Source: an uncultured Lentibacter sp. | GTDB lineage: Bacteria; Pseudomonadota; Alphaproteobacteria; Rhodobacterales; Rhodobacteraceae | Length of the DNA: 64,000 nt | Direction of reading: 5' to 3' | NCBI RefSeq assembly: GCF_937123735.1 | Contig: NZ_CAKZKL010000007.1 | Coordinates: forward strand, 94,595 to 158,594 | Shown: positions 53,269 to 60,897 of the stretch, piece by piece | Layout of the letters: each line of letters begins with the position of its first letter | How positions within the stretch are numbered: position 1 is the first letter of the stretch | Translations under genes and position numbers: made by a program | Notes under the pieces: generated by a model | The model's input: only the letters and a program-made list of their open reading frames with translations | Told to the model about the DNA's origin: nothing | Database searches by the model: none

Positions 53269-54849
53269 ATGGTGGCAGCGTCAACTTTGCCGATCAATAC
53301 AAATGCGTCCGCGCTCCAGATGGCCCAGACCATTTTTGGCAACGGAGCAACCGTCTCAGGAGCCTCCTATTCGGGCAGCAGCTATTCCTCCGGAATCTAC
53401 TCCAACGGCGACAGCGTCGCTCCGGGCGTAACGCCCTCAGATACGGGGGTTATTCTCTCGACGGGCCGCGCCAGCAGCTTCACAAACAGCTCCGGTCAAT
53501 CCAACCAAAGCACCGCCCGCAGCACCAACACGGGTGGGCAAAACAACCATCCCGATTTCAACGCCGCCGCCGGGGCGCGCACCTATGACGCCTCCTATCT
53601 GGATGTTGATTTCGTGCCCACAGGCAGCCTGATGACGCTGCAATTCGTGTTTTCCTCCGAGGAGTATCCCGAGTTTACCAACTCGCTTTATCAGGATTTC
53701 ATCGGCGTCTGGGTCAACGGAAGCTTCGTTGATCTGAGCGTGGGCAATGGCGATGTGGACCCCGCCAACATCAGCACGACATCCAATGCAAACCTGTTTC
53801 ACAACAACGCAAATGATGCGTTCAACACAGAAATGGACGGCTTCACTGTCACCATGAGCCTGACCATGCCTGTCAATGCCGGACAAACCAATTCGATCCG
53901 GATCGGCATCGCAGATGTGCTGGACAGCAGCTTTGATTCCAACCTGTTGATCGCAGCTGACAGCGTTCAAACCGTGCTGATTGCACAGGATGACAGCTAT
54001 CACCTCACCGCTCCGGGGCAGATCAAAACCATTGATATTCTGGGCAATGACATCCGGCCAACATCGGCCACGCTCACCATCACCCATATCAATGGCGTGG
54101 CCGTCACCGCCGGCAGCTCTGTCGTGCTGACAACAGGCCAGACCATCACACTCAACGCCGATGGCACATTCACCATGCTGGCCGCAAGCACCGTTGAGGA
54201 CTTCAACTTCACCTACACCATCGACGACGGCACCGACACAGCCACAGGCTTTGTTCTGGTCGATGCTGTGCCCTGCTTCGTGCGCGGCACCCGGATCCTG
54301 ACGGAGCATGGCTATGTCCCGGTTGAACGGCTCGCCCCCGGCGCGCAAATCAAGACCCGCGACAACGGCTTCCAACCTCTGCGCTGGATCGGAGAGCGCC
54401 GCACAGAAGCGCGCGGCAAGCACGCCCCCATCTGCATCCGCGCCAACACCTTTGGCCGCCACAAGGAACTCTGGGTCTCACCGCTGCATCGCATCTTGAT
54501 CCGCGACAGCCTCGCAGAGCTGCTCTTTGGAGAATATGAGGTGCTGGTCGCCGCCCGCGATCTTGTCAACGACAGCTCGGTAAGGGTCATGCAAGGCGGG
54601 GAGGTGAGCTATTTTCACCTCCTGTTTGATCAACATGAAGTGGTTTATTCCGAGGGGCTTCCGAGCGAAAGCTTCTTGCCCGGCCCACAGCTGGCCAACA
54701 GCTTTGAAGAAGAGGTCGCCGCAGAAATCTACGGTCTTTTTCCCGAGATAGACCCCGCCACAGGCCATGGCTACAGCCCCGCAGCCCGGCGCACGCTCAA
54801 GCCCTATGAGGCCCAGTTGCTGCGCATCCCCGAGTGCAAAGTGGCCTGA
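53269..54849 (+). CDS. Hint-domain protein with choice-of-anchor L domain
   Basis: A 526-residue secreted-type protein. Residues about 1-230 form a choice-of-anchor L domain (ASALQMAQTIFGNGATVSGASYSGSS, VFSSEEYPEF, DFIGVWVNGSFVDL). Residues about 235-330 are a cadherin/Ig-like bridge. From Cys336 a Hint domain begins (VPCFVRGTRILTEHGYVPVERLAPG ... WVSPLHRILIRDSLAELLF), with the catalytic Cys at the splice junction and a His in SPLHRIL. There is no classical signal peptide, as expected for type I secretion. A similar Hint gene follows after 6 bases. The Hint domain may self-cleave and release the N-terminal part; the target is unknown. Confidence 0.88.
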   Translation: MVAASTLPINTNASALQMAQTIFGNGATVSGASYSGSSYSSGIYSNGDSVAPGVTPSDTGVILSTGRASSFTNSSGQSNQSTARSTNTGGQNNHPDFNAAAGARTYDASYLDVDFVPTGSLMTLQFVFSSEEYPEFTNSLYQDFIGVWVNGSFVDLSVGNGDVDPANISTTSNANLFHNNANDAFNTEMDGFTVTMSLTMPVNAGQTNSIRIGIADVLDSSFDSNLLIAADSVQTVLIAQDDSYHLTAPGQIKTIDILGNDIRPTSATLTITHINGVAVTAGSSVVLTTGQTITLNADGTFTMLAASTVEDFNFTYTIDDGTDTATGFVLVDAVPCFVRGTRILTEHGYVPVERLAPGAQIKTRDNGFQPLRWIGERRTEARGKHAPICIRANTFGRHKELWVSPLHRILIRDSLAELLFGEYEVLVAARDLVNDSSVRVMQGGEVSYFHLLFDQHEVVYSEGLPSESFLPGPQLANSFEEEVAAEIYGLFPEIDPATGHGYSPAARRTLKPYEAQLLRIPECKVA

Positions 54850-54855
54850 TCCGCC

Positions 54856-55908
54856 ATGGGCTGGATCGCCATATCCGCAGCAGAGCAGCGCTGGTATGAC
54901 GGCGCGCCTGACCAGGCGTTTCTCGCGCGCGGCAGCCTGGTTGTCGAAGCGCATCTTTCGCCTGAGGCGCGCCCTCAACGGCTTCTGGCCTATCAGGCGC
55001 ATCACCCCTGGGAGCGCAGCCTGTCGCTTCAGGCCATACCCGGCGGAGGGGTGGTGCTTGTGCTCAGCCAAAACGGCGAGAGCCACCATGTCACACTGGC
55101 GCTTGAGGCCAGCGAACGGGCCGATCTGTTGCGCATCACCTACAGCTGGGATGGGCCCGCCCGCTGGGCAAGGCTGGCCATAGAACAGCCCGAGCGCGGA
55201 ACGGTGCGCTCGGTGCTGGCCCCGCCGCCCCACCCGCTCTGGCGGGCCGACATCAAAATCATGGCCACCCGCCCCGACGCGGTCCAAACAGACGAGGACC
55301 TGGTGTTCTTTGCTGTCAGCGACACCATAGAGCCGCTTGGCCCCACACCCAGCCTCGGCGCCCATGTGCCGCTGCAAACAAGCGCCGGCTACCGCCCCGT
55401 GAGCGCGCTCACGCAGGGCGCGTTTGTCGATACGCTTGAGCGCGGGCCAACGCCCGTTCTGGCCCATCTGTCGCGGACTGTGCCGGCCTTTGGCAGCTTC
55501 CGCCCCGTGCGGTTGCGCGCGCCCTATTTCGGCTTGCAGCAAGATATCGTCGTCGCCCCTGATCAAAAGCTCGTCGTCAGCCAGCCCATGGTCGAGTATA
55601 TGTTTGGCTGCGAGGCTGTGCTGGTGCCCGCGCGCCACCTCGTCAACGGCACCTCCGCCATCTGGCAGGACGGTGCTCTCACAGCCACCTACCACCAGCT
55701 GGTGCTTCCCAACCATGAGACGCTCCTTGCCGCTGGCACACCGTTGGAGAGCCTGTTTATTGGCCGCCTGCGGCGCAAGCCGGAGCTTCAGGCCCAGAGC
55801 CAGTTGAGCGCCTTCAAGCGCGCAGATCTCCCCGAGCATATGCTCTCTGCCCACCCCGTGTTGCGCCCCTTTGATGCGATCACGCTGGTTGAGCAGTGTG
55901 CGGCCTGA
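54856..55908 (+). CDS. Hint-like domain protein lacking the catalytic cysteine
   Basis: A 350-residue companion of the preceding gene. Residues about 1-150 form a beta-rich lectin-like region (VVEAHLSPEARPQRLLAYQAHHPWERSLSL). From about 175 the Hint-type fold is visible (PLQTSAGYRPVSALTQGAFVDT, then VVAPDQKLVVSQPMVEYMFGCEAVLVPARHLVNG). The segment corresponding to the CF-x-x-GT start of its neighbour reads LGAHVPLQTSAGY and has no Cys. Self-cleavage by the normal Hint mechanism is therefore unlikely. It may be an inactive partner or use another residue. GC and codon use match the neighbour, suggesting a joint history. Confidence 0.78.
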   Translation: MGWIAISAAEQRWYDGAPDQAFLARGSLVVEAHLSPEARPQRLLAYQAHHPWERSLSLQAIPGGGVVLVLSQNGESHHVTLALEASERADLLRITYSWDGPARWARLAIEQPERGTVRSVLAPPPHPLWRADIKIMATRPDAVQTDEDLVFFAVSDTIEPLGPTPSLGAHVPLQTSAGYRPVSALTQGAFVDTLERGPTPVLAHLSRTVPAFGSFRPVRLRAPYFGLQQDIVVAPDQKLVVSQPMVEYMFGCEAVLVPARHLVNGTSAIWQDGALTATYHQLVLPNHETLLAAGTPLESLFIGRLRRKPELQAQSQLSAFKRADLPEHMLSAHPVLRPFDAITLVEQCAA

Positions 55909-55917
55909 GCAGGCCCC

Positions 55918-56604
55918 TCAGACACCCACATATTGACGGGTCAGATCGTCGCTCAACGCCGCCATTTGCCCGCGCCAGACAGAGCGCCCCCGCTCCAACA
56001 CAACGGCCCGGTCGCAAATGCTGCGCAGCTCTTTCACAGATTTGTCGATCACCAGGATCGCCAAGCCCGTCTGCGCCTTCAGCTCGGCCACCGAAGCCCA
56101 GATTTCCTGCCGGATGATCGGCGCCAGCCCTTCTGTGGCCTCATCCAAAATCAGCAAGCGCGGATTTGTCATCAAGGCCCGCCCGATGGCCAACATCTGC
56201 TGCTCGCCGCCTGAAAGCGATGCCGCCCGCTGGCTGCGCCGCTCCGCGAGCCTCGGAAACAGCGCCGCCACTTTGGCCATATCCCACTCACCGGCCCGCG
56301 CCGCCGCGCGCAGGTTTTCTTCCACGCTCAGTGAGGCAAAGCAACGCCGCCCCTCCGGGACAAGCCCAATGCCGAGCCGCGCCGCAGCATGGCTTTGCAG
56401 GCGTGTCAAATCCTGCCCGTCAAAAATAATCTGCCCCTGCGCGGCCATCATCCGGCAAATACATTTGATTGTTGTGCTCTTGCCCATGCCATTGCGGCCC
56501 ATCAAGGCCAGCACTTCTCCCGCCTTGAGCGACAGTGACACGCCAAACAAGGCCTGGCTCACCCCATAGGAGGCAGACAGTTTGGAGACAGTGAGAAGGT
56601 TCAT
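55918..56604 (-). CDS. livF: Branched-chain amino acid-type ABC transporter ATPase LivF
   Basis: A 228-residue ATPase of the HAAT family. Walker A is MGRNGMGKSTTIKCI, the signature LSGGEQQMLAIGRAL and Walker B LLILDEATEGLAP, the last being characteristic of LivF. It ends the operon and converges on the Hint gene with 9 bases between. It overlaps livG by 4 bases. Confidence 0.92.
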   Translation of the reverse strand: MNLLTVSKLSASYGVSQALFGVSLSLKAGEVLALMGRNGMGKSTTIKCICRMMAAQGQIIFDGQDLTRLQSHAAARLGIGLVPEGRRCFASLSVEENLRAAARAGEWDMAKVAALFPRLAERRSQRAASLSGGEQQMLAIGRALMTNPRLLILDEATEGLAPIIRQEIWASVAELKAQTGLAILVIDKSVKELRSICDRAVVLERGRSVWRGQMAALSDDLTRQYVGV

Positions 56605-57350
56605 GCGTCCTCTCCCAAATAGGCTGCGCGCACATCTGCATTGGCGCGGATCTGTGCAACCGAGCCCGTCGCAATCACCCGGCCATACACCAAAACACTG
56701 ATCCGGTCAGCCAGCGCAAAAACGGCATCCATGTCATGCTCCACCAGCAAAATAGGGGCTTGCTGCTTGAGTTTTGCCAGAAAGCCCGTCAGCCGCGCGC
56801 TGCCCTCGCTGCCCAGACCGGCCATGGGCTCATCCATGACAAAAGCCTTGGGCCGCAACGTGAGCGCCACAGCCACCTCAAGCTGGCGGCGCTGGCCATG
56901 GCTCAGCTCAGCGGTGCGCATGTTGCGAAAGTCTTCCAGTCCCACCCGCGCCAGCGCCTCGTCGGCCCGGGCCACCAGCGCCTTGTCCTTGAGCGCCGGC
57001 TGCCAGAAGCGCCAGGGCCGCGCACTGGCCCCAAGCGCACCCAGCGTGGCGTTTTGCAGCACCGTGTCTTCCATCGCCAACGCCGATATCTGAAAAGTCC
57101 GCCCCAAGCCGCGCTGCGCCCGCCTGCGCGCCGGCAGGTCTGTGATATCCTCCCCCAAGAGTTCCACCCGCCCCGCATCCGAGGCAAGTGTGCCGCATAT
57201 CTGGGCAATCAGCGTAGATTTCCCGGCCCCGTTCGGCCCGATGATCGCATGAATTTCTCCGGCTTTCAGATCGAGCGAAATATCTTCCGAAGCCGTCAAT
57301 GCGCCAAAGGATTTGCGAATCCCATATGTGGCAAGAACCGTGTCAGCCAT
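56601..57350 (-). CDS. livG: Branched-chain amino acid-type ABC transporter ATPase LivG
   Basis: A 249-residue ATPase with Walker A IGPNGAGKSTLIAQI, the LSHGQRRQLEVAVAL signature and Walker B AFVMDEPMAGL. It has the LivG C-terminal region LVEHDMDAVFALADRISVLVYGRVIATG. The ATG at 57350 overlaps the end of livM by 8 bases and starts the domain correctly; an upstream in-frame ATG adds 10 residues that overlap livM further. Confidence 0.92.
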   Translation of the reverse strand: MADTVLATYGIRKSFGALTASEDISLDLKAGEIHAIIGPNGAGKSTLIAQICGTLASDAGRVELLGEDITDLPARRRAQRGLGRTFQISALAMEDTVLQNATLGALGASARPWRFWQPALKDKALVARADEALARVGLEDFRNMRTAELSHGQRRQLEVAVALTLRPKAFVMDEPMAGLGSEGSARLTGFLAKLKQQAPILLVEHDMDAVFALADRISVLVYGRVIATGSVAQIRANADVRAAYLGEDA

Positions 57351-58326
57351 GGCTTTTCTCCCGCCCTGCCAACATACCAATCAGCCCGCCGCGCCCGAAG
57401 AGCACAATCAGCAACAAAAGCAAGCCAAGGTAGATGTGCCAATAATCGCTCAAACCGCCAAGCCAATGCTCCAATCCGACAAAGACAAGCGCCCCCACAA
57501 CCGGCCCGAACAGGCGTCCAACCCCGCCAATGATGATGAACACCATGATCTCGCCCGAGAGCTGCCAGCTGAACATTGTCGGGCTGACAAACCGGTTGAG
57601 ATCGGCAAACAAGGCCCCCGCGAGCCCCGTGATGGCGCCGGAAATCACAAAGGCCACAAGCTTGAGGCGCCGCCCGTCCAGCCCAACAGTCTCCACCCGC
57701 TGGGGCACCTGCCGCACCGCGCCAAGCGCCAGCCCGAAGGGCGACTTCGCCAGCCGATGTGCGCCGAACAAGGCCGCACTCAGCAGCGCGAGGCAAAGGC
57801 CGTAGTATTGAATGGGGTCGAGTGTGTTGAGGCCCGGAAAGCCGTTTCGCACATAGATCGACAGCCCGTCTTCCCCGCCATAGGCCGACCAGCTGATCGC
57901 GAAGTAGTAAAACATCTGCCCGAAGGCGAGGGTGATCATGATGAAATAGACGCCCCCCGTGCGCAGCGACAGAACGCCAATGCACCAAGCGGCCAATGTC
58001 GAAACAAGCACCGCCACGAGCCAGATGATGGGCATGGACTTTGTGCCCTCAATCAAAAATGGCACCTCGATCAGCGGCGAATAACTCTGGGCGTGATAGG
58101 CCAAAATGCCCATGCTATAGCCCCCCAGCCCGAAGAACACCGCATGGCCAAAGCTCACCAGCCCGCCAAGGCCAAGCGCGATATTCAGGCCCACAGCGGC
58201 CAGCGCAAAGACAGCCGCGCGAGTCATCAGCGTGATGGTGAAAGGCTCCTGTGCCCAAAGCGCCCAGGCGGGCACGGCGATAAAGATCGCAAAGATCAGC
58301 GCATTGAGCGTGCTTTCCCGGATCAT
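57343..58326 (-). CDS. livM: Branched-chain amino acid-type ABC transporter permease LivM
   Basis: A 327-residue permease with about 9 helices, including VGLNIALGLGGLVSFGHAVFFGLGGYSMGILAYHA, the signature of the LivM subfamily, and a C-terminal VFIIIGGVGRLFGPVVGALVF. Overlaps livH by 4 bases and livG by 8 bases. Confidence 0.92.
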   Translation of the reverse strand: MIRESTLNALIFAIFIAVPAWALWAQEPFTITLMTRAAVFALAAVGLNIALGLGGLVSFGHAVFFGLGGYSMGILAYHAQSYSPLIEVPFLIEGTKSMPIIWLVAVLVSTLAAWCIGVLSLRTGGVYFIMITLAFGQMFYYFAISWSAYGGEDGLSIYVRNGFPGLNTLDPIQYYGLCLALLSAALFGAHRLAKSPFGLALGAVRQVPQRVETVGLDGRRLKLVAFVISGAITGLAGALFADLNRFVSPTMFSWQLSGEIMVFIIIGGVGRLFGPVVGALVFVGLEHWLGGLSDYWHIYLGLLLLLIVLFGRGGLIGMLAGREKSHG

Positions 58327-59243
58327 GGTTGCGCTCCAAACAGGCCCGTTGGCCGCCAGATCAGAACGGCTCCCATGAGGATATAAATGGCCATGGACGC
58401 CAGCGACGAGCCCACCGAATTGGCCGCCGAAGGCTCCAGAAAGAGCCCAAAAAGCCTTGGCAGAAAAACGCCGCCCAAAGTATCGGTCAGCCCGACCAGC
58501 AGCGCGCCCACAAGCGCCCCCTTGATCGAGCCGATCCCGCCGATCACGATCACCACAAAGGCAAGGATCAGCACCGGCTCTCCCATCCCCACCTGCACAG
58601 ACTGGATCGCACCGACAAGCGCGCCCGCCAGCCCTGCAAGGGCCGCGCCGAGCGCAAAAATGAGCGTGTAGAGCTTGGAAATATCCACGCCAAGCGCGGC
58701 AATCATTTCGCGGTCGTTCTCGCCCGCGCGGATCTGAATGCCAATCCGCGTGCGGCTGATCATCAGCCCCAGCCCCGCCGCCACAGCAAGGCCAGCGCCG
58801 ATCAACACCAGCCGGTAGAGCGGATACTCAATGCCCCCCGGCAAGCTCACCGGGCCACTGAGTGCCGCAGGAATGTTGAGAAACAGCGGAAAAGAGCCAA
58901 AGAGCCAGCGCGTGCCCTCCGAAAAAATCAGGATCAGCGCAAATGTCGCCAGAACCTGATCAAGATGATCCTTGTCATAAAGCCGGCGTATAACAAGCAG
59001 CTCAATCAGCGCACCCGCCGCCGCCGCCGCCGCCATCGCCGCGGCAAGCGCCAGCACAAAAGAGCCTGTCGCCCCCGCCACAGCCGCCGCCGCAAAAGCG
59101 CCGACCATGTAAAGCGAGCCGTGGGCGAGGTTGATCAGCCCCATCACCCCAAAAATGAGCGTAAGACCTGCCGCCATAAGAAACAGCATGATGCCAAACT
59201 GAAGCCCGTTCAGCACCTGTTCTGCAATAAGGATAAAGGACAT
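58323..59243 (-). CDS. livH: Branched-chain amino acid-type ABC transporter permease LivH
   Basis: A 306-residue permease with about 8 helices. LivH signature regions are GLTLIFGVMGLINLAHGSLYMVGAF near the N-terminus and VVIVIGGIGSIKGALVGALLVG near the end. The ATG at 59243 is preferred to one 9 codons upstream because it starts the first helix. 46 bases separate it from the binding-protein gene. Confidence 0.92.
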   Translation of the reverse strand: MSFILIAEQVLNGLQFGIMLFLMAAGLTLIFGVMGLINLAHGSLYMVGAFAAAAVAGATGSFVLALAAAMAAAAAAGALIELLVIRRLYDKDHLDQVLATFALILIFSEGTRWLFGSFPLFLNIPAALSGPVSLPGGIEYPLYRLVLIGAGLAVAAGLGLMISRTRIGIQIRAGENDREMIAALGVDISKLYTLIFALGAALAGLAGALVGAIQSVQVGMGEPVLILAFVVIVIGGIGSIKGALVGALLVGLTDTLGGVFLPRLFGLFLEPSAANSVGSSLASMAIYILMGAVLIWRPTGLFGAQP

Positions 59244-59289
59244 GCGCTTGGCAATCTGGCCACGCCCCAAAGAGCGCGGCCAAGATCAA

Positions 59290-60432
59290 TCACATCTTGC
59301 AGTCAACGCCATAGGCGTCCATGTGGTTTTCAAGTGCCGGGCCAATGAGCTTATTGGTGTAAACGTCACCCTCTTTCACCACCTCACGCGCATAAATCGT
59401 CTGGATCGGATGATGGTTGTCGCCAAACTTGAAAGCGCCTCGCGTGCTGTCAAACTCGGCCGCCTTAAGCGCGGCGCGGAAGGCATCGGCATCGCTGACA
59501 TCCGCCTTGTTCAAAGCCGAAATCAGCAGGTTCGCCGTGTCAAAGCCCTGGCTGGCATAGAGCGAGGGCAAACGGCCATATTCCGCCTGAAACGTCTCCA
59601 CAAACGCCGCGTTGGTGGGGTTGTCGAGGTCTTTGTTCCACTGCGAGGTGTTCACAACGCCAAGCGCAGCGTCACCCACGGCTTGCAAAATGCCCTGATC
59701 AAAGGAAAAGGCAGGGCCGACAACGGGCAGATCAACGCCTGAATCCGCATATTGCTTGAGGAAGGCAATGCCCATGCCCCCCGGCAGGAAGAAAAAGACA
59801 GAATCCGCCCCGCTCGCGCGGATCTGGGCAATTTCGGCGGCATAATCTGTCTGGCCGAGCTTGGTGTAAAGCTCGCCTGCCAGCGCTCCCTTGAAGAAGC
59901 GCTTATAGCCTGTCAACGCATCCTGCCCCGCAGGGTAGTTGGGGGCAAGAATAAAGGTTTTGCCATAGCCTGCCGAGGTCGCATAAGCGCCGGCGGCTTC
60001 ATGCAGGTTGTCATTCTGCCAGGCCACATTGAAATAATTGGGGTGGCAGCCCTTGCCCGCAAGTGCGGAGGGGCCGGCATTGGGCGAGAGGTAGAACTTG
60101 CCCTGCGCGGTGACAGAAGGGATCACCGCCATCGCCAGGTTGGACCAGATAATCCCCGTCAGCACATCCACCTTTTCAGATTGCACCATCTTGTCCGCCA
60201 GCTGCACAGCCACATCTGGCTTGCGCTGGTCATCCTCGATCACTACCTCGATATCATTGCGCCCGGACTGTTGCACAGCCAGCATAAAGCCGTCGCGCAC
60301 ATCAATCCCAAGGCCAGCACCGCCGCCTGACAGGGTGGTGATCATGCCCACCTTCGTGTCGGCCACCGCCGCGCCCGTCACAGCAAGCGCCGTTGCCAGC
60401 GCCGTCCCCAAAGTGAATAGTTTGCGTTTCAT
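59290..60432 (-). CDS. ABC transporter substrate-binding protein (Liv/HAAT type)
   Basis: A 380-residue periplasmic binding protein. Signal peptide MKRKLFTLGTALATALAVTGAAVA, then the type I fold: MITTLSGGGAGLGIDVRDGFMLAV, VEVVIEDDQ-like segment EVVIEDDQRKPDVAVQLADKM and TLGQTDYAAEIAQIRASGADSVFFFLPGG. The ATG at 60432 is chosen over a second ATG two codons upstream because GGGAG lies 6 bases before it. Context with livHMGF shows a branched-chain amino acid, amide or aromatic acid uptake system; which one is not decidable. The 274 bases upstream hold no gene I can support. Confidence 0.9.
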   Translation of the reverse strand: MKRKLFTLGTALATALAVTGAAVADTKVGMITTLSGGGAGLGIDVRDGFMLAVQQSGRNDIEVVIEDDQRKPDVAVQLADKMVQSEKVDVLTGIIWSNLAMAVIPSVTAQGKFYLSPNAGPSALAGKGCHPNYFNVAWQNDNLHEAAGAYATSAGYGKTFILAPNYPAGQDALTGYKRFFKGALAGELYTKLGQTDYAAEIAQIRASGADSVFFFLPGGMGIAFLKQYADSGVDLPVVGPAFSFDQGILQAVGDAALGVVNTSQWNKDLDNPTNAAFVETFQAEYGRLPSLYASQGFDTANLLISALNKADVSDADAFRAALKAAEFDSTRGAFKFGDNHHPIQTIYAREVVKEGDVYTNKLIGPALENHMDAYGVDCKM

Positions 60433-60706
60433 TTTCATCTCCCGTGTTCCGCTGCACACTGCTGAAACCGTTTGTAACCACGATTTTCTTACAGGCATTG
60501 CTATATATTGCGGCCAAGCTTCCCGTGATTTCCGACAGAATGGAAGCTCTTTTTTGCATTTGCAGGCGCGTGCATGACCCAGCCAAGACTCGGAGGCCCA
60601 AATTGGTTTGCATCTCAACAATCTGGGCCCGGCTGGCAATGACCCGTCTCACCGAGCAGGCGTCACACCAAAAGGAAAAGCCCTTCCGTCCCGCCCTTGA
60701 TTCGCC

Positions 60707-60743
60707 CCAAAACGCAAAAACGCCGGCCTTTTGGGCCAGCGTT
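60707..60743 (-). terminator. Rho-independent terminator downstream of tRNA-fMet
   Basis: Read on the minus strand, AACGCTGGCC and GGCCGGCGTT pair (10 bp with one G-U) around CAAAA and are followed by TTTGCGTTTT. It lies 9 bases after the tRNA-fMet gene, so it probably ends the whole rRNA/tRNA transcript. Confidence 0.8.
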
Positions 60744-60751
60744 CTTGCATT

Positions 60752-60828
<77 letters not shown>

Positions 60829-60897
60829 CCAAGTGAGTGCTTCGAATACGCCCCGTGCGCACGGGTTGCAACCCCAAAAAAGACGTTCCTTTTCACT

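Noticed and set aside
60433..60706. Small protein gene between the Liv binding protein and the tRNA terminator
   Set aside because: Open frames here lack start signals and domains; the stretch looks like leader and promoter of the liv operon.
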